Shown here: piece after piece, positions 14,318 through 23,253 of the stretch
How the letters are laid out: each line of letters starts with the position of its first letter
Position numbering within the stretch: the stretch's first letter is position 1
Assembly: GCF_003287975.1 (NCBI RefSeq)
Contig: NZ_QMKQ01000001.1
Span: forward strand, 62,001-126,000
DNA from: Arthrobacter sp. AQ5-05
GTDB taxonomy: Bacteria; Actinomycetota; Actinomycetes; Actinomycetales; Micrococcaceae
DNA length: 64,000 bases
Direction of reading: 5' to 3'
Notes under the pieces: generated by a model
What the model saw: only the letters and a program-made list of their open reading frames with translations
What the model was told of the DNA's origin: nothing
Database searches by the model: none
Position numbers and translations under genes: made by a program

Positions 14318-15231
14318 TGACGGCACCCGCCGCCGACCCCCTGGCCACCGCGCCGGTCCCCGAGAAGGAACCGGCCGGTGGCTTTCGGGTTTCGCTGGAA
14401 AATTTCACCGGGCCCTTCGACCTGTTGCTCTCGCTGATCGCCAAGCGCGAGCTGGACATCACCCAGATCGCCATGGCCGAGGTCACCGACGAGTTCATTG
14501 CCTACCTCAAGGCCCTTCAAGCCCGCGGAGGTGCCAAGGCGCTGGATGAGACCACCGAGTTCCTGGTCATCGCCTCCACGCTGCTGGACCTGAAGGCCGC
14601 CCGCCTGCTGCCGAACACCGACGCCGAGTCCGACGAGGACATGGCGCTGCTCGAAGCCCGCGACCTGCTCTTCGCCCGGCTGCTGCAGTACAAGGCGTTC
14701 AAGCACGCCGCCGGCTGGATCTCCGAAAAACTGCTCGACGAGGCCTCCAGCTTCCCGCGCCAGGCAGGGCTCGAGGCGCACTTCGCCGCACTGCTGCCGG
14801 AGCTGCTCTTCAAGACGACCCCGGGGGAGCTGGCACAACTGGCCGTCGCGGCCCTGTCGCCCAAGGCCCCCGAGCCCACCGAGGTCGGCATCGCGCACCT
14901 GCACGGCGGCAACGTGTCGGTGCGCGAGCAGGCCGCCATCCTGGCGGCGATGCTCAAGGAACGCGGGACACTGGTCTTCGGCGAGCTGGTCGCGGACGCC
15001 GCCAGCCACCTGGTGGTCGTCGCCCGATTCCTAGCCCTGCTGGAAATGTACCGCGAGCGGGTCATCGCCTTTTCGCAGGACGCCCCGCTCCAGGAACTGG
15101 CCGTGCGCTGGCTGGAGGCCGACACCGACTGGGATCCGGCCGCGCTGCACGAGGAATACGGACCCGGGCCCGGCCCCGAATCCGAGACATCCGCCACGTT
15201 GGCACCACCCGCACAGGGGGAAAACCCATGA
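14317..15231 (+). CDS. scpA: Segregation and condensation protein A
   Basis: The 304-residue kleisin subunit links SMC heads with ScpB. The hallmark N-terminal motif FDLLLSLIAKRELDI is followed by TQIAMAEVTDEFIAYL, and the middle has LDLKAARLLP. The C-terminal winged helix (FLALLEMYRERVIAF) is followed by RWLEADTDWD and a Gly/Pro tail. Its ATG overlaps the parA stop, and its TGA overlaps the scpB ATG. The tight coupling suggests stoichiometric synthesis of the complex. Confidence 0.95.
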   Translation: MTAPAADPLATAPVPEKEPAGGFRVSLENFTGPFDLLLSLIAKRELDITQIAMAEVTDEFIAYLKALQARGGAKALDETTEFLVIASTLLDLKAARLLPNTDAESDEDMALLEARDLLFARLLQYKAFKHAAGWISEKLLDEASSFPRQAGLEAHFAALLPELLFKTTPGELAQLAVAALSPKAPEPTEVGIAHLHGGNVSVREQAAILAAMLKERGTLVFGELVADAASHLVVVARFLALLEMYRERVIAFSQDAPLQELAVRWLEADTDWDPAALHEEYGPGPGPESETSATLAPPAQGENP

Positions 15232-15911
15232 ACGAACCCGTCACCGCCGCGGCCGCGGCACACCCCGCGGCCGCGGCCCCGGTACCGCCGCGGGAGGCCT
15301 CCGAGGGCCAAGGCGCCGTTGATTCGCTGCCCGGGGGACTGGAGGCGGGCATCGAGGCGGTGCTGATGGTCATCGACGAACCGATCTCCGCCGGCCACCT
15401 CGCCGGCGTGCTCGAGGTCGGTGAGGAACGCGTCACAGCGGCCCTGGAAAAGCTGCGGGCACAGTATGATGGTGGGGATACACCACGCGGTTTTGAGCTG
15501 CGTGAATTGGCCGGCGGTTGGCGCATCTTCTCCCGACGTGAATTTGCTCCCTTCGTTTCACGCTTCGTCATCGACGGCCAAACGGCAAGACTTACCCAGG
15601 CAGCGCTGGAAACTTTGGCAGTGATCGCCTACCGGCAACCGGTCTCCCGCGGCAGGATCGCGGCGATTCGCGGGGTCAACGTCGATTCGGTGGTGCGCAC
15701 CTTACTCACGCGCGGGCTGATCCACGAAGCACCCGACGACGGTGAAAGTGGTGCCACGTTGTATCAGACCACCTCGTACTTTCTGGAAAGATTGGGACTG
15801 GGCAGTATCTCCGAGCTGCCCAGGATCTCCCCGCATCTTCCCGGAGTGGGTGACATCGACGACTACGACGTTGATTCGCCCTGGCAATCGGCGAACCACG
15901 AAACAACATAA
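15228..15911 (+). CDS. scpB: Segregation and condensation protein B
   Basis: The 227-residue protein has the two winged-helix domains of ScpB: LEAGIEAVLMVIDEPISA then LTQAALETLAVIAYRQPVS and RGRIAAIRGVNVDSVV. The last of these is the most conserved block of the family. An Ala/Pro-rich N-terminal extension of about 35 residues precedes them. It dimerises and binds ScpA to close the SMC ring. It starts within the scpA stop (ATGA) and is 9 bp upstream of rluB. Confidence 0.95.
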   Translation: MNEPVTAAAAAHPAAAAPVPPREASEGQGAVDSLPGGLEAGIEAVLMVIDEPISAGHLAGVLEVGEERVTAALEKLRAQYDGGDTPRGFELRELAGGWRIFSRREFAPFVSRFVIDGQTARLTQAALETLAVIAYRQPVSRGRIAAIRGVNVDSVVRTLLTRGLIHEAPDDGESGATLYQTTSYFLERLGLGSISELPRISPHLPGVGDIDDYDVDSPWQSANHETT

Positions 15912-15920
15912 GGACAGATC

Positions 15921-16985
15921 ATGACCCAGGGATCCCGCCCAGGCCGCGGCAACCAGCGCCCACAAGGCTCCGGCAACGGCCGCGGCCGTGGAGCAACCGG
16001 TGCTGGCCGTTCCGACCAGAATCCACGCTCTTCCACCCCGCGATCCGGCTCGGAGCGCGGCACCGAGTCCTCGGCCGGTTCCTGGTCCAAGGCCCACGGC
16101 GGACCCAAGCAGTCCAAGAAGACCGGGGCCCCGGGCAAGAAATACTCCGGCCCCAAGGCCTTCGGCAAGGAACGCTTCGGGAAGAACCTGGGCCCGGTCG
16201 ACGCCGTGCGCACCAGGCCGACCCAGCGGGCACAGGCCGTCGCCGCAAACTCGGACCTCGAGGGCGTGCGCCTGCAGAAGGTCATGGCCAACGCGGGTGT
16301 GGCCTCGCGCCGCGTCTGCGAGGAAATGATCGCCAACGGCCGCGTCGAGGTCAACGGCGTACTCATCACCGAACCCGGCATCCGCATCGACCCCGAGCGC
16401 GATGCCGTGCACGTGGACGGCATGCGCCTGCAGCTGAACGCCGACATGAAGTACTTTGTCTTCAACAAGCCGCGCAACGTGGTCTCCACCATGGAGGACC
16501 CCGAGGGCCGCAAGTGCATCGCCGACTTCCTGCGCAAGCAGGGCCAGTCGCGCCTCTTCCACGTGGGCCGGCTGGACTACCAGACCGAGGGCCTGCTGTT
16601 GCTGACCAACGACGGCGAGGCCGCCAACCGCCTGGCCCACCCGTCCTACGAGGTCCCCAAGACCTACCTGGTGCAGGTCCGCGGAACGCTGCCCTCGGGC
16701 ATCGGCGCGCAGATGAAGAAGGGCATCAAGCTCGAGGACGGGTGGGCCTCGGTCGACTCCTTCCGGCTGATCGACTCCACCCCCGGGCACGTGCTCGTGG
16801 AGGTCATCCTGCACTCCGGGCGCAACCGCATCGTCCGCCGGCTCTTCGACGAGGTCGGCCACCCCGTCACCCGCCTGGTCCGCGTGCAGGTCGGCCCGAT
16901 CCGCCTGGGCGACCAGAAGCAGGGCACCATCCGCCCGCTGGGCAACCAGGAAGTCGGGCACCTGCTGGCAATGGTGGGGATGTAG
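15921..16985 (+). CDS. rluB: Ribosomal large subunit pseudouridine synthase (RluB type)
   Basis: The 354-residue protein begins with an unstructured, Gly/Arg/Lys-rich extension of about 110 residues. An S4 RNA-binding domain follows (LQKVMANAGVASRRVCEEMI), then the RsuA/RluB catalytic domain, with the Asp in GRLDYQTEGLLLLTNDGE. It converts a uridine in the decoding-adjacent helix of 23S rRNA to pseudouridine. The extension is probably rRNA-binding. RluB directly after scpB is a conserved arrangement in actinobacteria and firmicutes. Confidence 0.93.
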   Translation: MTQGSRPGRGNQRPQGSGNGRGRGATGAGRSDQNPRSSTPRSGSERGTESSAGSWSKAHGGPKQSKKTGAPGKKYSGPKAFGKERFGKNLGPVDAVRTRPTQRAQAVAANSDLEGVRLQKVMANAGVASRRVCEEMIANGRVEVNGVLITEPGIRIDPERDAVHVDGMRLQLNADMKYFVFNKPRNVVSTMEDPEGRKCIADFLRKQGQSRLFHVGRLDYQTEGLLLLTNDGEAANRLAHPSYEVPKTYLVQVRGTLPSGIGAQMKKGIKLEDGWASVDSFRLIDSTPGHVLVEVILHSGRNRIVRRLFDEVGHPVTRLVRVQVGPIRLGDQKQGTIRPLGNQEVGHLLAMVGM

Positions 16986-16989
16986 CCAC

Positions 16990-18093
16990 ATGCCCCCCAC
17001 GCACCTTGCCGGACCGATCCTGGTCATCGGCACCGGGCTGCTGGGCACCAGCGTCGGGCTGGGGCTGAGCCAGCGCGGACTGAACGTCTGGCTCATCGAC
17101 CCCTCGCCCAGCGCGCAAACCGTCGCACAGGACATCGGCGCCGGCACCATCCACGTCCCGGGGCGCCCACTGGCCCCCGAGCTCGTGGTGGTTGCCGCGC
17201 CGCCGGATGTCACCGCCGCCGTGGTCACCCAGGCGTTGCTGGACTTCCCGATGTCCACCGTGGTGGACATCGCCTCCGTCAAGGGATCGATCCTCGAGGC
17301 GGTGCGTGCCGATGCACGCATCACCGACGAGCACCTGGCCCGCTACGTGGGCACCCACCCGATGGCCGGACGCGAACGTTCCGGACCGGCCTCGGCCCGC
17401 GGTGAGCTGTTCACCTCGATGCCGTGGGTCATCTGCGCGCACGCGGGATCGCGCGGCGACTCGGTGAAGACCGCCGAGGCGCTGGCCATCGACCTGGGCG
17501 CCACGGTCGCGCGCATGAACGCGCAGGACCACGACGCCTCGGTCGCGCTGATCTCGCATTTCCCGCAGGTCGCATCCTCGCTGATCGCCTCGCGGCTGCT
17601 GAACGCGCCGGGACACTCGCTGGCCCTGGCCGGCAACGGGTTGCGCGACACCACCCGGATCGCCGCCTCGGACCCGAAGCTGTGGATCCAGATCCTCAGC
17701 CACAATGCCGGGGCGCTGGTCCCGATCCTGCGCGGCATGCGCGAGGACCTGGACCGGCTTGTCGCTACGCTCTCGGACCCCACGGCCTCCGGCGCGCTGC
17801 TGGACCTCGCCCAGCTGATGGGGGAGGGCAACGCCGGGCAGGCGCGGATCCCGGGCAAGCACGGCGCACCGCCGCAGGCCTTCGCGCTGGTCACCGTCGT
17901 GGTGAAGGACAAGCCCGGGCAGGTCGCCAAGCTGCTGGCCGACATCGGGGACGCCGGCATCAACGTCGAGGACCTCCGGGTCGAACACTCCGCCGGCCAC
18001 CAGGTCGGCCTGGTCGATGTCTCGGTCATCCCGGGACGTCGCGAAGAATTGATCACAGTGCTCAGTGCACTTGGCTGGAAGGTTGCGCAGTAA
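16990..18093 (+). CDS. tyrA: Prephenate dehydrogenase with C-terminal ACT domain
   Basis: The 367-residue enzyme converts prephenate to 4-hydroxyphenylpyruvate with NAD(+), in tyrosine synthesis. The N-terminal Rossmann motif is GTGLLGTSVGLGLSQRG. The catalytic region includes GTHPMAGRERSG, with His and Arg, and later SHFPQVASSLIA. The final 75 residues form an ACT domain (VTVVVKDKPGQVAKLLADIG) that should bind tyrosine for feedback control. Its stop overlaps the cmk start (TAATG), and rluB is 4 bp upstream. Confidence 0.94.
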   Translation: MPPTHLAGPILVIGTGLLGTSVGLGLSQRGLNVWLIDPSPSAQTVAQDIGAGTIHVPGRPLAPELVVVAAPPDVTAAVVTQALLDFPMSTVVDIASVKGSILEAVRADARITDEHLARYVGTHPMAGRERSGPASARGELFTSMPWVICAHAGSRGDSVKTAEALAIDLGATVARMNAQDHDASVALISHFPQVASSLIASRLLNAPGHSLALAGNGLRDTTRIAASDPKLWIQILSHNAGALVPILRGMREDLDRLVATLSDPTASGALLDLAQLMGEGNAGQARIPGKHGAPPQAFALVTVVVKDKPGQVAKLLADIGDAGINVEDLRVEHSAGHQVGLVDVSVIPGRREELITVLSALGWKVAQ

Positions 18094-18755
18094 TGCAGAA
18101 AATCACGGTGGCCATCGACGGCCCCTCCGGAAGCGGCAAGTCCTCGGTGTCCAAGGAGGCCGCCCGCCGCCTGGGCGCCGCCTACCTGGACACCGGTGCG
18201 ATGTACCGCGCCGTGACCTGGCATGCGCTGGATGCCGGCACGGACCTGACCGATGCCGCCGCGGTCGCCGCGGCGGTGAAGGCCGCCGACCTGTTCATCT
18301 CCACCGATCCCGACGTGGAGAAGGTGACGATCCACGGCACCGACGTGACCGAGGCGATCCGCGAGCCATTCGTCTCCGAGGCCGTCTCGGCCGTCGCGAC
18401 GAACCTTGAGGCCCGCGCGGAGCTGGTGGCGCGCCAGCGCGCCATCATTGCGGCGCACGGGCGCATCGTGGCCGAGGGACGGGACATCACCACCGTGGTG
18501 GCCCCCGACGCGGATGCCCGCATCCTGCTCACCGCCTCCGAGGAGGCGCGCCTGCGCCGCCGCGGACTGCAGCTGGGCGGCACCCAGTCCGCCGCCGAGC
18601 TCGAGGCCCAGGTGCTCGCCCGCGACGCCAAGGACTCGACCGTGGTCAACTTCCAGGTCGCCGCCGACGGCGTGGCGACCGTGGATTCCTCGGACCTGGA
18701 CTTCGAGCAAACGGTTGCGACCGTCCTCGAAGCCATCAAGGCCCAGGCCGCCTAG
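18093..18755 (+). CDS. cmk: Cytidylate kinase
   Basis: A 220-residue nucleoside monophosphate kinase phosphorylating CMP and dCMP. The P-loop GPSGSGKSSVSKEAARRLG is at the N-terminus, followed by LDTGAMYRAVT, a family signature. GRDITTVVAPDADARI lies mid-protein, and the LID region contains EARLRRRGLQLGG. It is coupled to tyrA by a TAATG overlap and precedes der, the usual actinobacterial order. Confidence 0.95.
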   Translation: MQKITVAIDGPSGSGKSSVSKEAARRLGAAYLDTGAMYRAVTWHALDAGTDLTDAAAVAAAVKAADLFISTDPDVEKVTIHGTDVTEAIREPFVSEAVSAVATNLEARAELVARQRAIIAAHGRIVAEGRDITTVVAPDADARILLTASEEARLRRRGLQLGGTQSAAELEAQVLARDAKDSTVVNFQVAADGVATVDSSDLDFEQTVATVLEAIKAQAA

Positions 18756-18905
18756 CTCCACCATTTCGATCCAGCACCAACGGATCGCACCATCCCCGCC
18801 CGCGGCAGCGGTGCCCAGGCACCGAAATGCGCTGGCGGGGGACATGCTTGAATTGATACCGGCTTCCGCGTTTGGTGGAGGCACGCAACGCAAAGGAACC
18901 ACACC

Positions 18906-20441
18906 ATGAGTGAGAGCCTGCTTCCGGACGAGGGCGCCGAGTACGTCCCGTTCAACGAGGACCACATCGCCGACCGCCTGGCCGAGATCAGCGACGAGGA
19001 CGCCGAGGCACGCGCCACCGCGCTGCTGGCCGGCCTCGACGACTACGAACTGGACCCGGAGGACGCCGAACTGCTGGCGCACCTGGGCGATGACTTCGAC
19101 GACGACGCCGACGAGGTCATCCCGCCGGTCGTGGCGATCATCGGGCGCCCCAACGTGGGCAAGTCCACGCTGGTCAACCGCATCCTGGGCCGCCGCGAGG
19201 CCGTCGTGGAGGACGTCCCGGGCGTGACCCGCGACCGCGTGTCCTACCAGGCCGAGTGGCTGGGCAAGAAGTTCACCATTGTTGACACCGGCGGCTGGGA
19301 GCACGACGCCAAGGGCATCCACGCCCGCGTCGCCGAGCAGGCCGAGGTCGCAGCCGACCTGGCCGACGTCATCCTCTTCGTCGTGGACTCGCGCGTTGGC
19401 GCGACCGCCACCGACGAGGCAGTGGTGAAGATGCTGCGCCGGAAGAAGAAGCCGGTGCTGCTGGTGGCCAACAAGATCGACGACTTCAACCAGGAATCCG
19501 AGGCCGCATTCCTCTGGGGCCTGGGATTCGGCCAGCCCTGGCCGGTTTCGGCCCTGCACGGCCGCGGCGCCGCGGACCTGCTGGACGCCGTGGTGGCCAA
19601 GCTTCCCGAGTTCTCCGCCTTCGGCGGCATCATCCCGCGCGGCGGCCCGCGCCGCATCGCGCTGATCGGACGCCCGAACGTGGGAAAGTCCTCGCTGCTG
19701 AACAAGATGGCCGGTTCCGAGCGCGTGGTCGTTGACACCCTCGCCGGCACCACCCGCGACCCGGTCGATGAGCTCGTTGAACTCGGTGGCGAGGTCTTCC
19801 GCTTCGTGGACACCGCAGGCATCCGCCGCCGCCAGCACATGGCCCAGGGCTCGGACTACTACGCCTCGCTGCGCACCCAGGCCGCCCTGGAAAAGGCCGA
19901 GGTCGCCGTCGTGCTCGTTGCCGTGGACGAGGTCCTCTCCGAGCAGGATGTGCGCATCCTGCAGATGACCATCGACTCGGGCCGTGCCCTGGTGCTTGCT
20001 TTCAACAAGTGGGACCTGATGGACGACGACCGCCGCCGCTACCTGGAGCGCGAGATCGAAACCGACCTGGCGCACGTGGAGTGGGCACCCCGGGTGAACA
20101 TCTCGGCGAAGACCGGATGGCACAAGGACAAGCTCGTTCCCGCCCTGCACACGGCACTGGAGTCCTGGGACAAGCGCATCTCCACCGGCAAGCTCAACAC
20201 CTTCCTGGGCGAGCTTGTGGCAGCGCACCCGCACCCCCTGCGCGGAGGCAAGCAGCCACGTATTCTCTTCGGCACCCAGGTGTCCTCGCGACCACCCCGT
20301 TTTGTGCTGTTCACCACAGGTTTCTTGGATCCCGGGTACCGCAGGTTCATTACCCGCAGGCTTCGCGAGACCTTCGGCTTCGAGGGCACGCCCATTGAAG
20401 TGGCGATGCGGGTGCGCGAAAAGCGTCAGCGTTCGAAGTAG
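18906..20441 (+). CDS. der: Ribosome-associated GTPase Der (EngA)
   Basis: The 511-residue protein has two consecutive GTPase domains. The first has [16 protein letters not shown], and DTGGWE as G3. The second has [24 protein letters not shown] and NKWDL. A KH-like domain ([21 protein letters not shown]) ends the protein. Der is essential for 50S subunit assembly. An acidic N-terminal extension of about 75 residues precedes domain 1, as in other actinobacterial Der proteins. The ATG follows a 150-bp gap from cmk, so der may have its own promoter. Confidence 0.96.
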   Translation: MSESLLPDEGAEYVPFNEDHIADRLAEISDEDAEARATALLAGLDDYELDPEDAELLAHLGDDFDDDADEVIPPVVAIIGRPNVGKSTLVNRILGRREAVVEDVPGVTRDRVSYQAEWLGKKFTIVDTGGWEHDAKGIHARVAEQAEVAADLADVILFVVDSRVGATATDEAVVKMLRRKKKPVLLVANKIDDFNQESEAAFLWGLGFGQPWPVSALHGRGAADLLDAVVAKLPEFSAFGGIIPRGGPRRIALIGRPNVGKSSLLNKMAGSERVVVDTLAGTTRDPVDELVELGGEVFRFVDTAGIRRRQHMAQGSDYYASLRTQAALEKAEVAVVLVAVDEVLSEQDVRILQMTIDSGRALVLAFNKWDLMDDDRRRYLEREIETDLAHVEWAPRVNISAKTGWHKDKLVPALHTALESWDKRISTGKLNTFLGELVAAHPHPLRGGKQPRILFGTQVSSRPPRFVLFTTGFLDPGYRRFITRRLRETFGFEGTPIEVAMRVREKRQRSK

Positions 20442-20470
20442 TCGAAAAAATAGGGTAGGGTAATCACGGA

Positions 20471-20522
20471 GCTTTTCGCAGACGGCACCTTCACGAGAGT
20501 GAGGGAGAACGGCTGCGAAAGC
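20471..20522 (+). promoter_or_regulatory. Leader stem-loop just upstream of tRNA-Pro
   Basis: Arms GCTTTTCGCAG and CTGCGAAAGC pair across a region with its own smaller hairpin (CTTCAC-GAGA-GTGAGG). The structure ends 4 bp before the tRNA. TAGGGTAGGGTAAT just upstream may be the promoter -10 region. It could guide RNase P processing, or end der transcription. Confidence 0.45.
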
Positions 20523-20525
20523 AAC

Positions 20526-20599
20526 CGGGCTATGGCGCAGCTTGGTAGCGCGCCTGACTGGGGGTCAGGAGGCCGTGGGTTCGAATCCCGCTAGCCCGA
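20526..20599 (+). tRNA. tRNA-Pro (anticodon GGG)
   Basis: The 74-base cloverleaf has acceptor arms CGGGCTA/TAGCCCG and discriminator A. The anticodon stem is CCTGA/TCAGG with loop CTGGGGG, so the anticodon GGG is at 20560-20562. The T loop is GTTCGAATC. Two further C follow, so most or all of CCA is added after transcription. Confidence 0.97.
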
Positions 20600-20607
20600 C
20601 CGGTTAG

Positions 20608-20652
20608 AACCCCGGCAGATCAACGAAGTAGCGTTGAACTGCCGGGGTTTTT
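20608..20652 (+). terminator. Terminator after tRNA-Pro
   Basis: Arms AACCCCGGCAG and CTGCCGGGGTT, with an inner CAACG/CGTTG pairing, are followed by TTTTT. This is a strong intrinsic terminator. Confidence 0.85.
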
Positions 20653-21102
20653 CCATGTCCCGGGGCACTTTCCGGATTCCATTCGTTGCCGCGGGTCTCT
20701 GATTCGCATGCCCGGACTGCCCGCACCCACACAACACCCCAGCCGAGTTCACCCGGGGGGTGAAGGGTTCCGCTCTTGGTGAAGGGCGGCAGCGCACGGA
20801 ACGGTTTGCCTCGGCCCGCCAAGACCGCCGCAGGGCAGGACCTCGGATTGTGCGGCAATCGTTCGCAGGCTGGCTAGGAGCCCGATGCAGCACCCATCCG
20901 TGGCGGCACCGCAGATCGCTCGCACGGCTCGCACTGCCGGACGGCACGGGCAATGGCACCAAGTCCTTGGAAGTCTTGAACCTGTTGAACGAAACAGCGA
21001 TGGTTGCGGCCAGCCCGCTGGCCGCCTGGGCCTGGGGCGTGGTCCTGGCCCTTCCACCGTGATTGGAACCCTCCGCAGGTGCCTCGGGGCCACACTCCAA
21101 CC
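20653..21102. other. Gene-free stretch
   Basis: About 450 bp in which several open frames occur on both strands, as expected at high GC. None has a ribosome site, a domain or a codon pattern I trust. The end of the stretch must hold the promoter of the DUF6194 gene. Nothing else is seen. Confidence 0.5.
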
Positions 21103-21579
21103 ATGACTTTGGAACAAGTTCCCACAGCGGCCGGGAGCTCCGGCGGGGTGCTGGAATTCGCTCCACGGGCGGGCAGCGAACATCCCCCGATTCCCTGGGG
21201 CGACCGCTTCGTCTGCTACGCCCCGGATGCGGAAGTCCCGGGCAACAGGCAGCCGTCCGCCACGATCGTCACCAAGAACCACCCGGATGACACCGGCTTG
21301 CGCCTCGACGCGCCCGGTCGATGGCACCTGAGCATCCACGTGCGACCGGCGCTGTTCGCGGATCTGATCGGACACGCGCCCGGGTCCTGGCCGGTTGTGC
21401 CGGTCGATTTTAGCGAAGCCGACGTGTTCCTCCCGCACCCGCTCCATGGGCACCATGGCTGGGTTGCTGTCGTTGATCCGGGCCCGCGAACCATCCCGCG
21501 TGCATTGCCCGCTCTCCGCGAGGCGCACCTCGCCGATCAGCGCCGCGTGGAGCGCCGTCAGGAACCGCCGCGCGGTTGA
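21103..21579 (+). CDS. DUF6194-family protein
   Basis: A 158-residue protein whose central sequence is characteristic of the uncharacterised DUF6194 family: WGDRFVCYAPDAEVP, then QPSATIVTKNHPDDTGLRLD, then PGRWHLSIHV, then LPHPLHGHHGWVAVVDPGPR. It ends EAHLADQRRVERRQEPPRG. The likely start is the ATG coding MTLEQVPTAAGS, since family members begin about 20 residues before the WGD motif. The biochemical role is unknown. It stands alone, without an operon partner, downstream of tRNA-Pro. Confidence 0.75.
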   Translation: MTLEQVPTAAGSSGGVLEFAPRAGSEHPPIPWGDRFVCYAPDAEVPGNRQPSATIVTKNHPDDTGLRLDAPGRWHLSIHVRPALFADLIGHAPGSWPVVPVDFSEADVFLPHPLHGHHGWVAVVDPGPRTIPRALPALREAHLADQRRVERRQEPPRG

Positions 21580-21907
21580 GCCGGGCTACCCCACCGCGGC
21601 CCCAGCGATGTCACGGTGGGCGCGAGCATTGGCGGGGCGGTACTGCGTGCCGGGCCGGTGCGCTGCATCCGCGACCTGCCGTGCATACGGGCCGGCTGCG
21701 TCTTTTGGCAGGCAGTGGCGAGCACATCAAAAGGCCGGCGGCTTCTGCGGCAAGGTCGTGCGGGATTTCGCCGCCACCTGGTCAGGTCAGCCTGTGGATG
21801 AGACGCCACGAGGGCAGGAAAAGGCGCCCCGCCACATGCGACTCCCTGTCGTCGGCGGGGGAGTGGCCCGGCGGGACGCCCTGGGGTGTTGCTTGGGGCC
21901 GTGGTGG
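21580..21907. other. Gene-free stretch
   Basis: About 330 bp between the DUF6194 gene and the convergent membrane protein gene. No reliable frame, repeat or clear terminator is visible. Confidence 0.45.
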
Positions 21908-22606
21908 CTAACTGGACGCGTTGGAGCCGCCGGGGCTCTCGCCAGGTGCCATTGGGGGAAGCTGGGCGTCGCCCTGGCCCGCTTCGGAGATCGGAGCCGG
22001 GCGATCCGGCGTCTTCGGCAACTCGGGGTTCGACGCTGTCGCCTGAGCGGTGCCCCGCGCCTTGATGTCGGATTTCATGGCCTTCATCTTCTTGCCGCGA
22101 GAGTGCCACAGTTGCCAGAACGCGGCAATTCCCACGAACAGCACCAAACCGGCAATCGCCCCGCCAATGCTCCACGACGGGAACCAAGTGGCGCTGGTGT
22201 CGATCATGGTCCTGGCCTTGGCAGCCGAGCTGGAGGAATTTGCGTAGATGCTCAGGGTCAGCAGGTTCGGTATCGCCACCAGGACGGCCACAAGCACGAT
22301 CAAGGCTTTCCAGGGCCACGACACTTTCTTGTACCGGGCCTGCCACACAATGAGCAACGGAACGAAGGTGAATACAAAGCCGTAGATAAGACCGAGGAGG
22401 ATCCCGCTGGTGATCGAGCCCTGCATTTGATTTCCAATTCGGGTGGCCCACCAAACGGGCAGGAATAGGCGCACAACCAAGTAGACAATTGCCAGCAACA
22501 CCAGCGCTGCGGCACCGAGTCCAATACGGAGGCCCCACCGGGGCTTCGGGTCGGATTTTCGCGTGTCCGTCATCGGGGACGGAGCTTGGTTCTCGGAATC
22601 AGCCAT
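21908..22606 (-). CDS. Four-segment membrane protein, unknown
   Basis: A 232-residue integral membrane protein. A hydrophilic N-terminal 27 residues precede hydrophobic segments near residues 28-55, 68-88, 96-120 and 145-168. A basic, then Pro/Glu-rich cytoplasmic tail follows (HSRGKKMKAMKSDIKARG). It resembles permease-like proteins annotated in Micrococcaceae but shows no transporter signature. It is transcribed away from the garA cluster; the ATG coding MADSENQAPSP follows a 170-bp divergent intergenic region. Confidence 0.7.
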   Translation of the reverse strand: MADSENQAPSPMTDTRKSDPKPRWGLRIGLGAAALVLLAIVYLVVRLFLPVWWATRIGNQMQGSITSGILLGLIYGFVFTFVPLLIVWQARYKKVSWPWKALIVLVAVLVAIPNLLTLSIYANSSSSAAKARTMIDTSATWFPSWSIGGAIAGLVLFVGIAAFWQLWHSRGKKMKAMKSDIKARGTAQATASNPELPKTPDRPAPISEAGQGDAQLPPMAPGESPGGSNASS

Positions 22607-22775
22607 AAGTGCATCCTCCCATGCCGAACGCGCAACCGTAGAGAATTACTGCGACGTTATTCTCGAAAACCCATTGGCGGCTAGTAGGCTAATCTGGTGA
22701 TGGGACGATTGCCCCAATTTGGGGTGGGACAGCGTCTAAAGGGAATTACGAGAAAGAATTTTGGGAGGACCGGAA

Positions 22776-23240
22776 ATGGCTGAAGCTCAGGTGCCTAACC
22801 AGCAGCAAGAGACGTCAACCGAAACCACGGGAATTGCCTTGCCGCCGGTGACGCATGAACCTGTCGTTTTCTATGGCCTGAGCCCCGAAGAGCGCGCAGC
22901 CGTTTCCGCACTGCCGCACGGTTCCGCGTTGCTGATCGCACACTCCGGACCAAACCAGGGCGCACGCTTCCTCCTGGACCAGGACGTGACACAGGCGGGA
23001 CGCCACCCGGACGCCGCCGTGTTCCTCGACGACGTCACGGTCTCGCGCAAGCATGCCCAGTTCATTCGCGACGCCGACGGGTTCAGCGTCGTTGACAGCG
23101 GTTCGCTGAACGGGACCTACGTCAACAACGACCGGGTCGACTCGGTGCGCTTGGCCAACGGCTCGGAAGTGCAGATCGGCAAGTTCCGTCTGACCTTCTA
23201 CAACTCGCTGCCCAACAACCCGGCCAACGCCCGCGACTAA
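22776..23240 (+). CDS. garA: FHA-domain protein, GarA/OdhI type
   Basis: The 154-residue protein has an N-terminal tail with STETTGI, matching the ETT phosphorylation motif of GarA and OdhI. The C-terminal FHA domain has AGRHPDAAVFLDDVTVSRKH and SGSLNGTYVNNDRV, containing the phosphothreonine-binding Arg, Ser and Asn. In relatives the unphosphorylated form inhibits 2-oxoglutarate dehydrogenase and regulates glutamate metabolism; phosphorylation by PknB/G-type kinases switches it off. GGAGG sits well ahead of ATG 22776. It heads the conserved cluster garA-merR-nuclease-merR. Confidence 0.9.
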   Translation: MAEAQVPNQQQETSTETTGIALPPVTHEPVVFYGLSPEERAAVSALPHGSALLIAHSGPNQGARFLLDQDVTQAGRHPDAAVFLDDVTVSRKHAQFIRDADGFSVVDSGSLNGTYVNNDRVDSVRLANGSEVQIGKFRLTFYNSLPNNPANARD

Positions 23241-23253
23241 GCAGGACAACGTA

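Noticed and set aside
20653-21102. Open frames between tRNA-Pro and the DUF6194 gene on both strands
   Set aside because: No ribosome site, domain or convincing codon pattern; several frames overlap, as expected by chance at high GC.
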